Assembly: GCA_030597965.1 (NCBI GenBank)
Contig: JAUVQU010000006.1
Span: 1 to 25,238 of the forward strand
Source of the DNA: Cellvibrionaceae bacterium
GTDB taxonomy: Bacteria; Pseudomonadota; Gammaproteobacteria; Pseudomonadales; Cellvibrionaceae
Direction of reading: 5' to 3'
DNA length: 25,238 bases
In this document: positions 6,668-13,159 of the stretch, piece after piece
Layout of the letters: each line of letters begins with the position of its first letter
Numbering within the stretch: position 1 is the stretch's first letter
The notes under the pieces: model-generated
Seen by the model: the letters and a program-made list of their open reading frames with translations, nothing else
Told to the model about the DNA's origin: nothing
Databases searched by the model: none
Made by a program: the position numbers and the translations under genes

Positions 6668-7663
6668 TTAGCTGATTTCTTCTTTAATCATCCCAAGCTG
6701 CTTTAGCATTGCCTGATTGCACTCGTCCGATTTCTCCAGTTGCAGCATGTGTCCAGCATCTGGAATCATAATCACATCTTTCATATTCGGGAATTGCTGA
6801 CGCATTAAGCTGATGGGATCGTCGCCGTGGAACTCTTCTAGATCAATGTCGTGAGAGCTGCCGATAAAGTAGGCGGGCACCGGTGAGGTTTTGCCCTCGT
6901 AAGGTTTGCGTTCTTCCCATTTGATATCCATTGATCGATACCAGTTGAGGCCGCCGGTAAAACCGCTGCGGCTGTATTCCGATACAAAATATTCCAGCTC
7001 TGTTTCACTCATCCAATTCCACGGCAGTGATTCCAGTGGCTCCTCCATGGCGTCTATGTAAGTCGTGCCAGGTGGGTAGGTCCACATTTTTTGGAAGTCG
7101 GCTTTGGCGCTTAGCACCCAGAATACTTTGCGGAAAAATTCACGGGGTGCGGCCGCCAAATCGTTGTCGGCAGGGCCTGCGGGGCGGAAGTAATCAATGT
7201 GCAAAAAGTGATTTTTCGCCATCTCGGCGTATTCAGTTAATGGCGGCACATCGGGGTTGTGTGGCGCGGCGGGGTTTTCCAGACCAATGATGGCGATGAC
7301 TCGCTCTGGTTCGCGCATGGCGAGGTCGTAACAGGCAAACGCGCCAAAATCCAAACCGGCAAAAATCGCTTTCTCTTCGCCAATATGATCGAGCAGGCCG
7401 GTCAGGTCGGCGGTGATTTTTTCAACACTGTATTCGTTGGCGTCTGCTGGAGCATCGGTGAGTCCCATGCCGCGCATATCCGGCGCAATAACTCGGAAGC
7501 CTGCGGCGGCCAGTACAGGTATTTGTCGGTGCCAGCTAAACCAGAGGTGCGGGAAACCATGGCATAGAATAATCGGTATACCTTCGCCTTGCTCAACGTA
7601 ATGTACGTTGATGTTATTAATGTGTACGTAGTGGTGAGTCCAGTCTGCGTTGAGTTGGGTCAT
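6668..7663 (-). CDS. Epoxide-hydrolase-like alpha/beta hydrolase
   Basis: This 331-aa protein has the soluble epoxide hydrolase architecture. The oxyanion motif HGFP is at 35-38 and the nucleophile elbow GLDFGA at 103-108 (Asp105). The cap domain contains GFTGGLNWYR (234-243), with the ring-opening Tyr242. An acidic residue lies near 272-274 (SHDID), and the catalytic His305 is in DAGHMLQLE. An Asp nucleophile with a cap tyrosine points to epoxide hydrolysis, with dehalogenase-like activity a lesser possibility. One oddity is that the elbow reads GLDFGA where GHDWGG is usual, so the His before the nucleophile is replaced by Leu. Its last 37 or so codons have two broken relatives downstream (5906-6021 and 4434-4530). 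It is probably monocistronic; the next minus-strand gene upstream ends at 7768. Confidence 0.87.
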   Translation of the reverse strand: MTQLNADWTHHYVHINNINVHYVEQGEGIPIILCHGFPHLWFSWHRQIPVLAAAGFRVIAPDMRGMGLTDAPADANEYSVEKITADLTGLLDHIGEEKAIFAGLDFGAFACYDLAMREPERVIAIIGLENPAAPHNPDVPPLTEYAEMAKNHFLHIDYFRPAGPADNDLAAAPREFFRKVFWVLSAKADFQKMWTYPPGTTYIDAMEEPLESLPWNWMSETELEYFVSEYSRSGFTGGLNWYRSMDIKWEERKPYEGKTSPVPAYFIGSSHDIDLEEFHGDDPISLMRQQFPNMKDVIMIPDAGHMLQLEKSDECNQAMLKQLGMIKEEIS

Positions 7664-7720
7664 GATGATGCATCTTTGTTTGATGTGTTGATTAGAGGGT
7701 AAATGAGAACAGAGAGAAGT

Positions 7721-7759
7721 GCCATTGATCCTTAAGGCGCTCTGTTTATGATCAATGGC
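7721..7759 (-). terminator. Hairpin after the EamA transporter gene
   Basis: GCCATTGATC (7721-7730) pairs perfectly with GATCAATGGC (7750-7759) across a 19-nt loop, just downstream of the transporter stop at 7768. No U-run follows, so termination efficiency is doubtful. Confidence 0.45.
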
Positions 7760-7767
7760 GCTCTAAG

Positions 7768-8736
7768 TCAATTTTTTACTTTGCCCAATAAGCTGACCCC
7801 GGTAATGACAATCACAAAGCCAATAACCTGAATCGTTGTTAAGTGTTCATTGAGTAGCAGGCCAGCCAGAGCAATGGTTAACACAGGCCCCAGTGAACCA
7901 ATAATGCCAGCTTTGGGAGCACCAATCTTTTGTATGCCAGAAGAGAGCATAAAGGTGGGCGCTACCGTACAAAACATAGCCGTAAACAGCGTGATGAGAT
8001 AGATCTCTTTGGTCTGCGTAAATAAGCTGCCAAAGGGCTGGTTAATGAGGAAGTGGCCCATAATTACCACGCTTGCCGCCAGCATGGCGTAGGCCGTAAA
8101 TAAGCGGCTGGGCAATTTTCTCATCATTAGTTCGCTGCCTGTCAGGTAAACAGCAAACGACAGAGCGGCAATAAAAATAAATCCGCTGCCGAGGTATAGC
8201 GCCGGAATATCACCCATAAACGTCTGCACCATATCTGTGCTGGGTGTACTGGTGTCTTGCGTAAAGGCGATGAGTAGCCCCACATAGATAACGCCTATGC
8301 AGATGACTAATTGCTTGCTAAGGCGCGCACCCAAAAACAGTATCGACAGAATGACGACGATGGTCGGGTAAACGTAAAGGATCAAGCGCTCAAGGCTGGC
8401 ACTAATGTATTGCAATCCGTACAGGTCAAAAACGCTGGCCAGATAAAACCCGCTGATGCCGAATGCCCCGGTCATGAATAATGTCGAGCTGTGTATTGGC
8501 GCGTTGTAAGTTCTTCTCGCTTGCATGGCAATGAAGATATACACAGGCAGCGAAAACAGCATGCGTAAGATCATGAAAATGTCCGCTTCGGCACCGTATT
8601 GGTAGGCGATCTTGATGACAATCGCTTTACAGGAAAACAGGGCGGTTGCCGCTGCTACCAGAAAAAAACCGTAAAGCTGAGACTGCTGATTGTTGTTTGT
8701 CATGCTAATGATCTTGTATGCGATTGGGTTGATCAT
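7768..8736 (-). CDS. EamA/DMT-family transporter
   Basis: This 322-aa, very hydrophobic protein has about ten membrane helices arranged as two EamA repeats. In the second repeat, GAPKAGIIGSLGPVLTIALA followed by GLLLNEHLT is the family's conserved penultimate region; LYVYPTIVVILSILFLGARL is its counterpart in the first repeat. It belongs to the drug/metabolite transporter superfamily, whose members export amino acids, nucleosides or other metabolites. The substrate is not predictable. The first ATG (8736) has an AAGGGG Shine-Dalgarno close upstream. A second ATG at 8703 gives MTNNNQQ but lacks a Shine-Dalgarno, so the upstream start is preferred. The Shine-Dalgarno of the chosen start is in a possible hairpin (8742-8770). 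It is probably transcribed alone. Confidence 0.87.
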   Translation of the reverse strand: MINPIAYKIISMTNNNQQSQLYGFFLVAAATALFSCKAIVIKIAYQYGAEADIFMILRMLFSLPVYIFIAMQARRTYNAPIHSSTLFMTGAFGISGFYLASVFDLYGLQYISASLERLILYVYPTIVVILSILFLGARLSKQLVICIGVIYVGLLIAFTQDTSTPSTDMVQTFMGDIPALYLGSGFIFIAALSFAVYLTGSELMMRKLPSRLFTAYAMLAASVVIMGHFLINQPFGSLFTQTKEIYLITLFTAMFCTVAPTFMLSSGIQKIGAPKAGIIGSLGPVLTIALAGLLLNEHLTTIQVIGFVIVITGVSLLGKVKN

Positions 8737-8741
8737 AACCC

Positions 8742-8770
8742 CCCCTTATAAAAAGATAAGTCGTAAGGGG
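8742..8770 (-). promoter_or_regulatory. Hairpin covering the EamA gene Shine-Dalgarno
   Basis: On the minus strand, CCCCTTA (8770-8764) pairs perfectly with TAAGGGG (8748-8742) over a 15-nt loop. The right arm is the AAGGGG ribosome-binding site just before the ATG at 8736. Folding would hide the site, suggesting translational control. Confidence 0.4.
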
Positions 8771-8844
8771 CAAAAATCAGTGGCCGTGTTGTTACCAATT
8801 TAAATAAGTTTTGCTTGATCTAGCCTGCTCTAATATCGCGGTCA

Positions 8845-8880
8845 ATAAAAAAAGCCCTCTGAAGGGGAGGGCTATCGTTT
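8845..8880 (-). terminator. Rho-independent terminator after the nitrobindin-like gene
   Basis: On the minus strand, AGCCCTC (8873-8867) pairs with GAGGGCT (8859-8853), followed directly by a T7 run. The stem lies 29 bp beyond the stop of the gene at 8902-9453. An upstream A-rich run makes it partly bidirectional. Confidence 0.88.
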
Positions 8881-8901
8881 TTCTGTAGTTTAGGTGCGTG
8901 T

Positions 8902-9453
8902 TTAAACGCGAGTCAAAGAGCTCTTATCTTTGTGCTTAAACTCGCGGCCGTAAATATCCAGCATGGTGGTCATGTCGTAGCTGAGTGAATTACCATCTAA
9001 AACCATGGTGTGCGAGAAACTGGTGGTTTTGGCATTGTCGCGCATGAACGGCGTTTGGCTGATGCCGTCGTTGGCTTGCTCGGCTGTCACGTCCATCTGA
9101 AGGGTTATAGAACCATCACTTTCAGTTGCTGCTCCATCGGCTACTACGGCTACACCGCGCGGAATAATAAACGAGTGACTGATGATGCCGGTGGCAGAGT
9201 CCCAGGTGATGTAACCGAACTGATCGTGAAACTGTTCATCGTTCGACTTGCGAAACACCTCCTGGTGGTAGCGCAAAATAGCGAGTGTCTGGCTTTTGGC
9301 GTTTGTCACATCGCCAATGGCTTCAAAAGTGATGGTTTCCCAGTAAGGGCTACGTTCGGTGCCGTCTTTCTCTGGCGCAACATCAATACCTCTGTCGCCT
9401 TTCCATGAGCCAATTAAACCAGTGAGGGGGCCGTAATTTACTTCGTCAGACAT
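8902..9453 (-). CDS. Nitrobindin-like haem-binding beta-barrel protein (THAP4_heme-bd / DUF1794)
   Basis: This 183-aa soluble protein has no signal peptide. GSWKGDRG at 15-22 matches the GxWxGxG signature near the start of the nitrobindin/FABP-like barrel. The strand pattern ETITFEAIG, then FGYITWDSATGIISHSFIIPRG, follows the family order. The C-terminal segment LDIYGREFKHKDKSSLTRV places His174 where the family has its proximal haem ligand. Characterised nitrobindins bind ferric haem and react with NO or peroxynitrite; some bacterial members have no assigned role. The ATG has a good AGGAAG Shine-Dalgarno at 8-nt spacing. A strong terminator follows at 8845-8880, so it is a single-gene unit. 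The family assignment is from motifs, not a search. Confidence 0.78.
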   Translation of the reverse strand: MSDEVNYGPLTGLIGSWKGDRGIDVAPEKDGTERSPYWETITFEAIGDVTNAKSQTLAILRYHQEVFRKSNDEQFHDQFGYITWDSATGIISHSFIIPRGVAVVADGAATESDGSITLQMDVTAEQANDGISQTPFMRDNAKTTSFSHTMVLDGNSLSYDMTTMLDIYGREFKHKDKSSLTRV

Positions 9454-9596
9454 GATGTTTCTTCCTGTGTCGATCCAAGTTGATACCTTTTCGTTAAGGC
9501 AATGACATCAGTTTAGTCTGACAGGGAGAAAAAGGGAGGCTGATTGTACTAATCGCATTGATAGTTTTAATTTATCGCTTGTTGATCTTCGATAGT

Positions 9597-10067
9597 TCAG
9601 CCTTTCCATTTTCCCCAGATGTCATCACTTCCAGATTCAGGCTTAGATTCTTTGGGTTTTGAGGGGCGTTTATCGTTGCTGTAACTATTGTTGTAACTAC
9701 GGTCCCTATCGTCGGCTTTAACGTCCGGCTTTGGGCTTCGCTTTATGACCGGCGCGGGTGTGTCGCCCGGCTTTTGGTTTAGAGGCACGGTACGATCGCG
9801 CGGCGGCAGTGCGTACTGACGGTCATCAGGGCGTGGCAGACGCTTATATTTGTACAGGTAAAAGCCTTCTACCTTCTCACGGGCCCAATCTGTTTTACGC
9901 AAAAACTTCAGGCTCGACTTAATGCTGGGGTTGCTCTTAAAGCAGTTGAGGTTCATCGCTTCGGCAAGGTCTTCCCAACCATAGTGATCAACAAGCTCAG
10001 TCAATAAGACTTCAAGTTTAATGCCGTGCAGCGGATTGTTTTTTTGAACTTCAATGTCGTCGGTCAT
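9597..10067 (-). CDS. VF530-family DNA-binding protein with long C-terminal tail
   Basis: The first 75 or so residues match the VF530 (DUF2132) fold: NPLHGIKLEVLLTELVDHYG, then NCFKSNPSIKSSLKFLRKTDW and AREKVEGFY. VF530 proteins are small basic helical proteins reported to bind DNA. They are usually only about 70-90 residues. Here about 80 extra residues follow, rich in Pro, Lys, Asp, Arg and Ser (PKPDVKADDRDR, RPSKPKESKPESG) and ending in WGKWKG. The tail looks disordered. The frame is open further upstream to 10130, but that part runs into a REP-like repeat, so the ATG at 10067 (MTDDIEV) is chosen. A weak Shine-Dalgarno precedes it. The REP cluster at 10111-10278 separates it from the phosphofructokinase gene. 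Confidence 0.82.
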   Translation of the reverse strand: MTDDIEVQKNNPLHGIKLEVLLTELVDHYGWEDLAEAMNLNCFKSNPSIKSSLKFLRKTDWAREKVEGFYLYKYKRLPRPDDRQYALPPRDRTVPLNQKPGDTPAPVIKRSPKPDVKADDRDRSYNNSYSNDKRPSKPKESKPESGSDDIWGKWKG

Positions 10068-10110
10068 GATGATTTCTGCACTAGTTAGGATATTGTAACG
10101 TCGCTTTTTT

Positions 10111-10158
10111 GTTCGCTTGCAAGGCACCAAAAGTAGGCCCTTTTAAGGGAGCTCCTAC
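10111..10158 (-). repeat. 48-bp REP-like element, copy A
   Basis: It matches copies at 14462-14509 and 19697-19744, with 43 of 48 positions identical to each. On the minus strand it opens with GTAGGAGC, continues through an inverted repeat centred on TTAA, then CCTACTTTTGGTGCC, and ends in GCAAGCGAAC. It lies between pfp and the VF530 gene. Confidence 0.85.
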
Positions 10159-10216
10159 GGGTATTATGCCAATTGTAGGAGCACCCCTGTACCGGTATTG
10201 TGCCAGTTGTAGGAGC
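10158..10216 (+). repeat. Imperfect tandem repeat ending in TTGTAGGAGC
   Basis: Two 25-bp units (10158-10182 and 10192-10216) share the pattern GGTATTRTGCCARTTGTAGGAGC with a 34-bp period. They lie between REP copy A and a second REP-type palindrome. Confidence 0.7.
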
Positions 10217-10278
10217 CAGCCCCAAGGTGCATTTCTGCACAGCAAAAAGAGAGGGCGCCCTGCGGTATGCTGGCGAAA
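10209..10278 (+). repeat. REP-type palindrome GTAGGAGCCAGC...GCTGGCGAA
   Basis: GCCAGC (10215-10220) pairs with GCTGGC (10269-10274). The interior contains a GTGCA-TTTC-TGCAC hairpin. The ends match the compact element at 19756-19780 (GTAGGGGCCAGC and GCTGGCGAAT), so this looks like a member with an enlarged loop. Confidence 0.6.
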
Positions 10279-10299
10279 TACCATCAGGGTGATATGAAG

Positions 10300-11562
10300 T
10301 TATATCGTAAACTTCTTCTTGAGCTTCTTCTCTACCATTACCTTCTTAAGTTTAGCGTAATCGGGCACACCATTCTTGTACGGTGGGTAGTCTTCGCCCT
10401 GGATCAGTGGTGCAAAATACTCGCGGCCTTTTTCGGTCACACCAAAACCATCGCGGGTAATGTAATTGCGAGGCATCATCTTCTCAACATTAGCTACTTT
10501 GGCTAATGGTGCTTCTTCGATGGTCCACTTGTATTTCTTGGTCTTGCCGCGAATGATTGCCGGCATTACTGCATTCTTTCCAGCTAATGCCATTTCAACG
10601 GCGGCTTCGCCTACAGCGTAGGCCTGTTCAACGTCGGTTGCAGAGGCAATGTGGCGAGCGGCGCGTTGCAGATAATCGGCTAGAGCCCAGTGGTATTTAT
10701 AGCCGAATTCATCTTTCACCATAGTGGCCAGCGTAGGGGCTACGCCGCCTAATTGTTTATGGCCAAAGGCGTCAACATTGCCGGCATCGGCCAGGAAGGT
10801 GCCATCTTTGTATTGCGCGCCTTCAGAGGCAACGATCACGCAGTAGCCGTTCTTCTTCACAGTCCGCTGTACCTTCTTAAGGAATTTCTCCTTATTAAAG
10901 GCAATCTCCGGGAATAAAATAATGTGCGGTGCATCGCCTTCTTCTTGTGCGGCCAGAGCGCTGGCTCCTGCAATCCAGCCCGCGTGGCGACCCATCACTT
11001 CCAGAATAAATACTTTGGTAGAAGTGGCGCACATAGAGGCTACATCAAGTGCAGCCTCTTTGGTGGATACTGCTACGTACTTGGCGACAGAGCCAAAGCC
11101 GGGACAGTTATCGGTAAAGGGGAGGTCGTTATCGACAGTTTTGGGTACATGAATAGCTTGGATGGGGTAGCCCATGCTTTCAGAAAGCTGAGATATTTTT
11201 AGGCAGGTGTCGGCGCTGTCACCGCCACCGTTATAGAAGAAGTAGCCAATGTTGTGGGCTTTAAAAACTTCAATCAGGCGCTCGTACTCGGCGCGGTTTT
11301 CTTCAACACTCTTCAGCTTATAGCGACAAGAGCCAAACGCACCGGAAGGTGTATGCTTCAGGGCAGCGATAGTTTTTGGGGTTTCTTTGCTGGTATCGAT
11401 CATCTCTTCAAGCAGAGCGCCAATAATGCCATTGTTACCGGCATAGACTTTGCCAATCTTGTCTTTGTGCTTGCGTGCGGTTTCAATTACGCCACAGGCA
11501 GAAGCATTGATAACGGCTGTAACGCCGCCGGACTGAGCATAGAAGGCATTCTTCTTGGTCAT
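10300..11562 (-). CDS. pfp: Diphosphate-fructose-6-phosphate 1-phosphotransferase (PPi-dependent phosphofructokinase)
   Basis: From the ATG at 11562 the protein has 420 residues. The PFK active-site loop reads GGGD (112-115), with Asp at the position that is Gly104 in E. coli ATP-PFK. PKTVDND (140-146) carries the Lys typical of PPi-using enzymes together with the catalytic Asp. MGRHAGWIA is the fructose-6-phosphate-binding block. These residues point to reversible phosphorylation with pyrophosphate instead of ATP, so the enzyme may serve both glycolysis and gluconeogenesis. The frame is open 15 codons further up to 11607, but AGGG lies 9 nt before 11562, so the shorter form is preferred. It is divergent from mpl, and a structured palindrome lies between them (11648-11697). 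The REP cluster follows the stop. Confidence 0.92.
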   Translation of the reverse strand: MTKKNAFYAQSGGVTAVINASACGVIETARKHKDKIGKVYAGNNGIIGALLEEMIDTSKETPKTIAALKHTPSGAFGSCRYKLKSVEENRAEYERLIEVFKAHNIGYFFYNGGGDSADTCLKISQLSESMGYPIQAIHVPKTVDNDLPFTDNCPGFGSVAKYVAVSTKEAALDVASMCATSTKVFILEVMGRHAGWIAGASALAAQEEGDAPHIILFPEIAFNKEKFLKKVQRTVKKNGYCVIVASEGAQYKDGTFLADAGNVDAFGHKQLGGVAPTLATMVKDEFGYKYHWALADYLQRAARHIASATDVEQAYAVGEAAVEMALAGKNAVMPAIIRGKTKKYKWTIEEAPLAKVANVEKMMPRNYITRDGFGVTEKGREYFAPLIQGEDYPPYKNGVPDYAKLKKVMVEKKLKKKFTI

Positions 11563-11647
11563 AGGATTGAGCCCTAAAATATCATTGCGAGGAAAGGATT
11601 CGATCATACGTTAAGTTGGACGTAAATTCACCGCCAAACGGACGAGC

Positions 11648-11697
11648 GGTCATGATAAGATTTTGGCTTATCAGCGCCGCCATGCGGCGATCTGACC
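11648..11697. promoter_or_regulatory. Three-stem palindromic structure between pfp and mpl
   Basis: GGTCA (11648-11652) pairs with TGACC (11693-11697) and encloses two hairpins. These are TGATAAG/CTTATCA (11653-11659 and 11667-11673) and CGCCGC/GCGGCG (11675-11680 and 11684-11689). All arms are perfect, so the element could form a three-way junction on either strand. Confidence 0.6.
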
Positions 11698-11729
11698 AAA
11701 TAACAGTAACAATCGTGTGAAGATCTTTT

Positions 11730-13106
11730 ATGCATATACATATCCTTGGTGTCTGTGGCACCTTCATGGGCAGTCTCGCTCAGTTGGCACAGTCGCTTGG
11801 TCACCGTGTCACAGGCTCTGACGCTAATGTTTACCCACCGATGAGCACTCAATTAGAGAGTGCCGGTATTGAGTTGATTGAGGGTTACGACCCATCACAG
11901 TTAGACCCGCGCCCAGACTTGGTGGTGATTGGTAATGCCATGAGTCGCGGCAACCCGGTCGTAGAGGCTGTGCTGTCACAGGCCATACCCTATACATCCG
12001 GCCCTCAGTGGTTGTGTGATCACTTACTGCAAGATAAGTGGGTGTTGGCCGTCGCCGGCACCCACGGTAAAACCACTACTGCCAGTATGCTGGCGTGGGT
12101 GTTGGAATACGCCAACATGAAGCCCGGTTATTTAATTGGTGGCGTCCCCAGTAATTTTGAAACCTCAGCGCGCTTGGGTGACAGCACTTTCTTTGTGGTG
12201 GAGGCCGACGAATACGACAGTGCTTTTTTTGATAAACGCTCCAAGTTCGTTCACTACCGCCCGCATACCTTAGTGATGAATAACCTTGAGTTTGATCACG
12301 CGGATATTTTTGACGATCTGGCGGCCATTCAAAAACAGTTCCATCACCTGATGCGTACCGTGCCCGGCAATGGTTTGGTGATCTACCCAGACAACGAGCC
12401 TAATCTCGATAAAGTAATCGAAATGGGGTGCTGGACCGATATTGAGCGCACTCAAATCCTTAAAGCAGACGAAAAAGCCAGTGAAGGTTGGCAGGCTCGC
12501 CTCATTAAAAATGATGGCTCCGAATACGAACTCTATTTCGAGGGTGAGTTAGCGGGCGTTGTGTGTTGGGGGCAAACCGGACTGCACAGTGTCCGCAATG
12601 GTTTAGCCGCTGCAGCGGCAGCGCGCAACGTGGGTGTCACGCCAGAAATTGCCGTAGCTGCTTTGAGTGAGTTCGCGGGTGTTAAGCGCCGTATGGAATG
12701 TTTGGGGCAAGCGGCGGGCGTCAGCGTGTACGATGATTTCGCCCATCACCCGACGGCCATTGCCACAACTCTGGAAGGCCTGCGAGCCAAAGTGGGCAAC
12801 GAAAAAATTATTGCACTCATCGAGCCGCGTTCGAACACGATGCGAATGGGTGTGCATAGGAACCGTTTGGCAATTTCCACTGCCAGAGCAGATCAAGTCT
12901 TGTGGTTTCAGCCGGCAGAAGCCGATTGGTCACTTGAAAATGTTATTGCTAATAGTCCTGCGCCGGCCAAATTAGAGCGGTCTATCGAAGGCATGATTGA
13001 TTCATGTGTGGCGATGTGTGAACCGAATACTCATGTGGTCATAATGTCGAATGGTGGCTTTGGCGGAATTCACCAGAAATTGTTAGACGCTTTAAAGGCA
13101 TCTTAA
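11730..13106 (+). CDS. mpl: UDP-N-acetylmuramate:L-Ala-gamma-D-Glu-meso-DAP ligase
   Basis: This 458-aa Mur ligase has three domains. The N-terminal Rossmann start is HILGVCGTFMGSLAQLAQSL, in which GTFMG is typical of Mpl as against MurC. The ATP P-loop AGTHGKTTTAS is at 109-119, followed by VVEADEYDSAFFDKRSKF. The C-terminal domain has DDFAHHPTAI and EPRSNTMR. Mpl attaches recovered murein tripeptide to UDP-MurNAc in the cytoplasm, so cell-wall peptide is reused. The length matches E. coli Mpl. The Shine-Dalgarno is weak. It is divergent from pfp. The phosphatase gene follows 53 bp downstream on the same strand with no visible terminator, so the two may be co-transcribed. Confidence 0.96.
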   Translation: MHIHILGVCGTFMGSLAQLAQSLGHRVTGSDANVYPPMSTQLESAGIELIEGYDPSQLDPRPDLVVIGNAMSRGNPVVEAVLSQAIPYTSGPQWLCDHLLQDKWVLAVAGTHGKTTTASMLAWVLEYANMKPGYLIGGVPSNFETSARLGDSTFFVVEADEYDSAFFDKRSKFVHYRPHTLVMNNLEFDHADIFDDLAAIQKQFHHLMRTVPGNGLVIYPDNEPNLDKVIEMGCWTDIERTQILKADEKASEGWQARLIKNDGSEYELYFEGELAGVVCWGQTGLHSVRNGLAAAAAARNVGVTPEIAVAALSEFAGVKRRMECLGQAAGVSVYDDFAHHPTAIATTLEGLRAKVGNEKIIALIEPRSNTMRMGVHRNRLAISTARADQVLWFQPAEADWSLENVIANSPAPAKLERSIEGMIDSCVAMCEPNTHVVIMSNGGFGGIHQKLLDALKAS

Positions 13107-13118
13107 CTCAGGCACTAA

Positions 13119-13149
13119 TGTAGATAGGGCACCTAGAGTCCGGTCTACA
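13119..13149 (+). repeat. REP-like palindrome before the phosphatase gene
   Basis: TGTAGA (13119-13124) and TCTACA (13144-13149) are inverted ends. The inner block GGGCACCTAGAGTCCGGTC (13127-13145) matches 3132-3150 at 16 of 19 positions. It ends 10 bp before the next start codon. Confidence 0.5.
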
Positions 13150-13159
13150 GAGAGAAATT

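Noticed and set aside
10068..10130. Upstream extension of the VF530 protein
   Set aside because: It would put the start inside a REP-like repeat; the ATG at 10067 precedes the recognisable domain.
10158..10216. Short CRISPR-like tandem repeat
   Set aside because: There are only two imperfect units with a 9-bp gap, no cas genes, and the units contain REP heads.
11563..11607. 15-codon N-terminal extension of the phosphofructokinase
   Set aside because: No Shine-Dalgarno precedes 11607, while AGGG is well placed for 11562.
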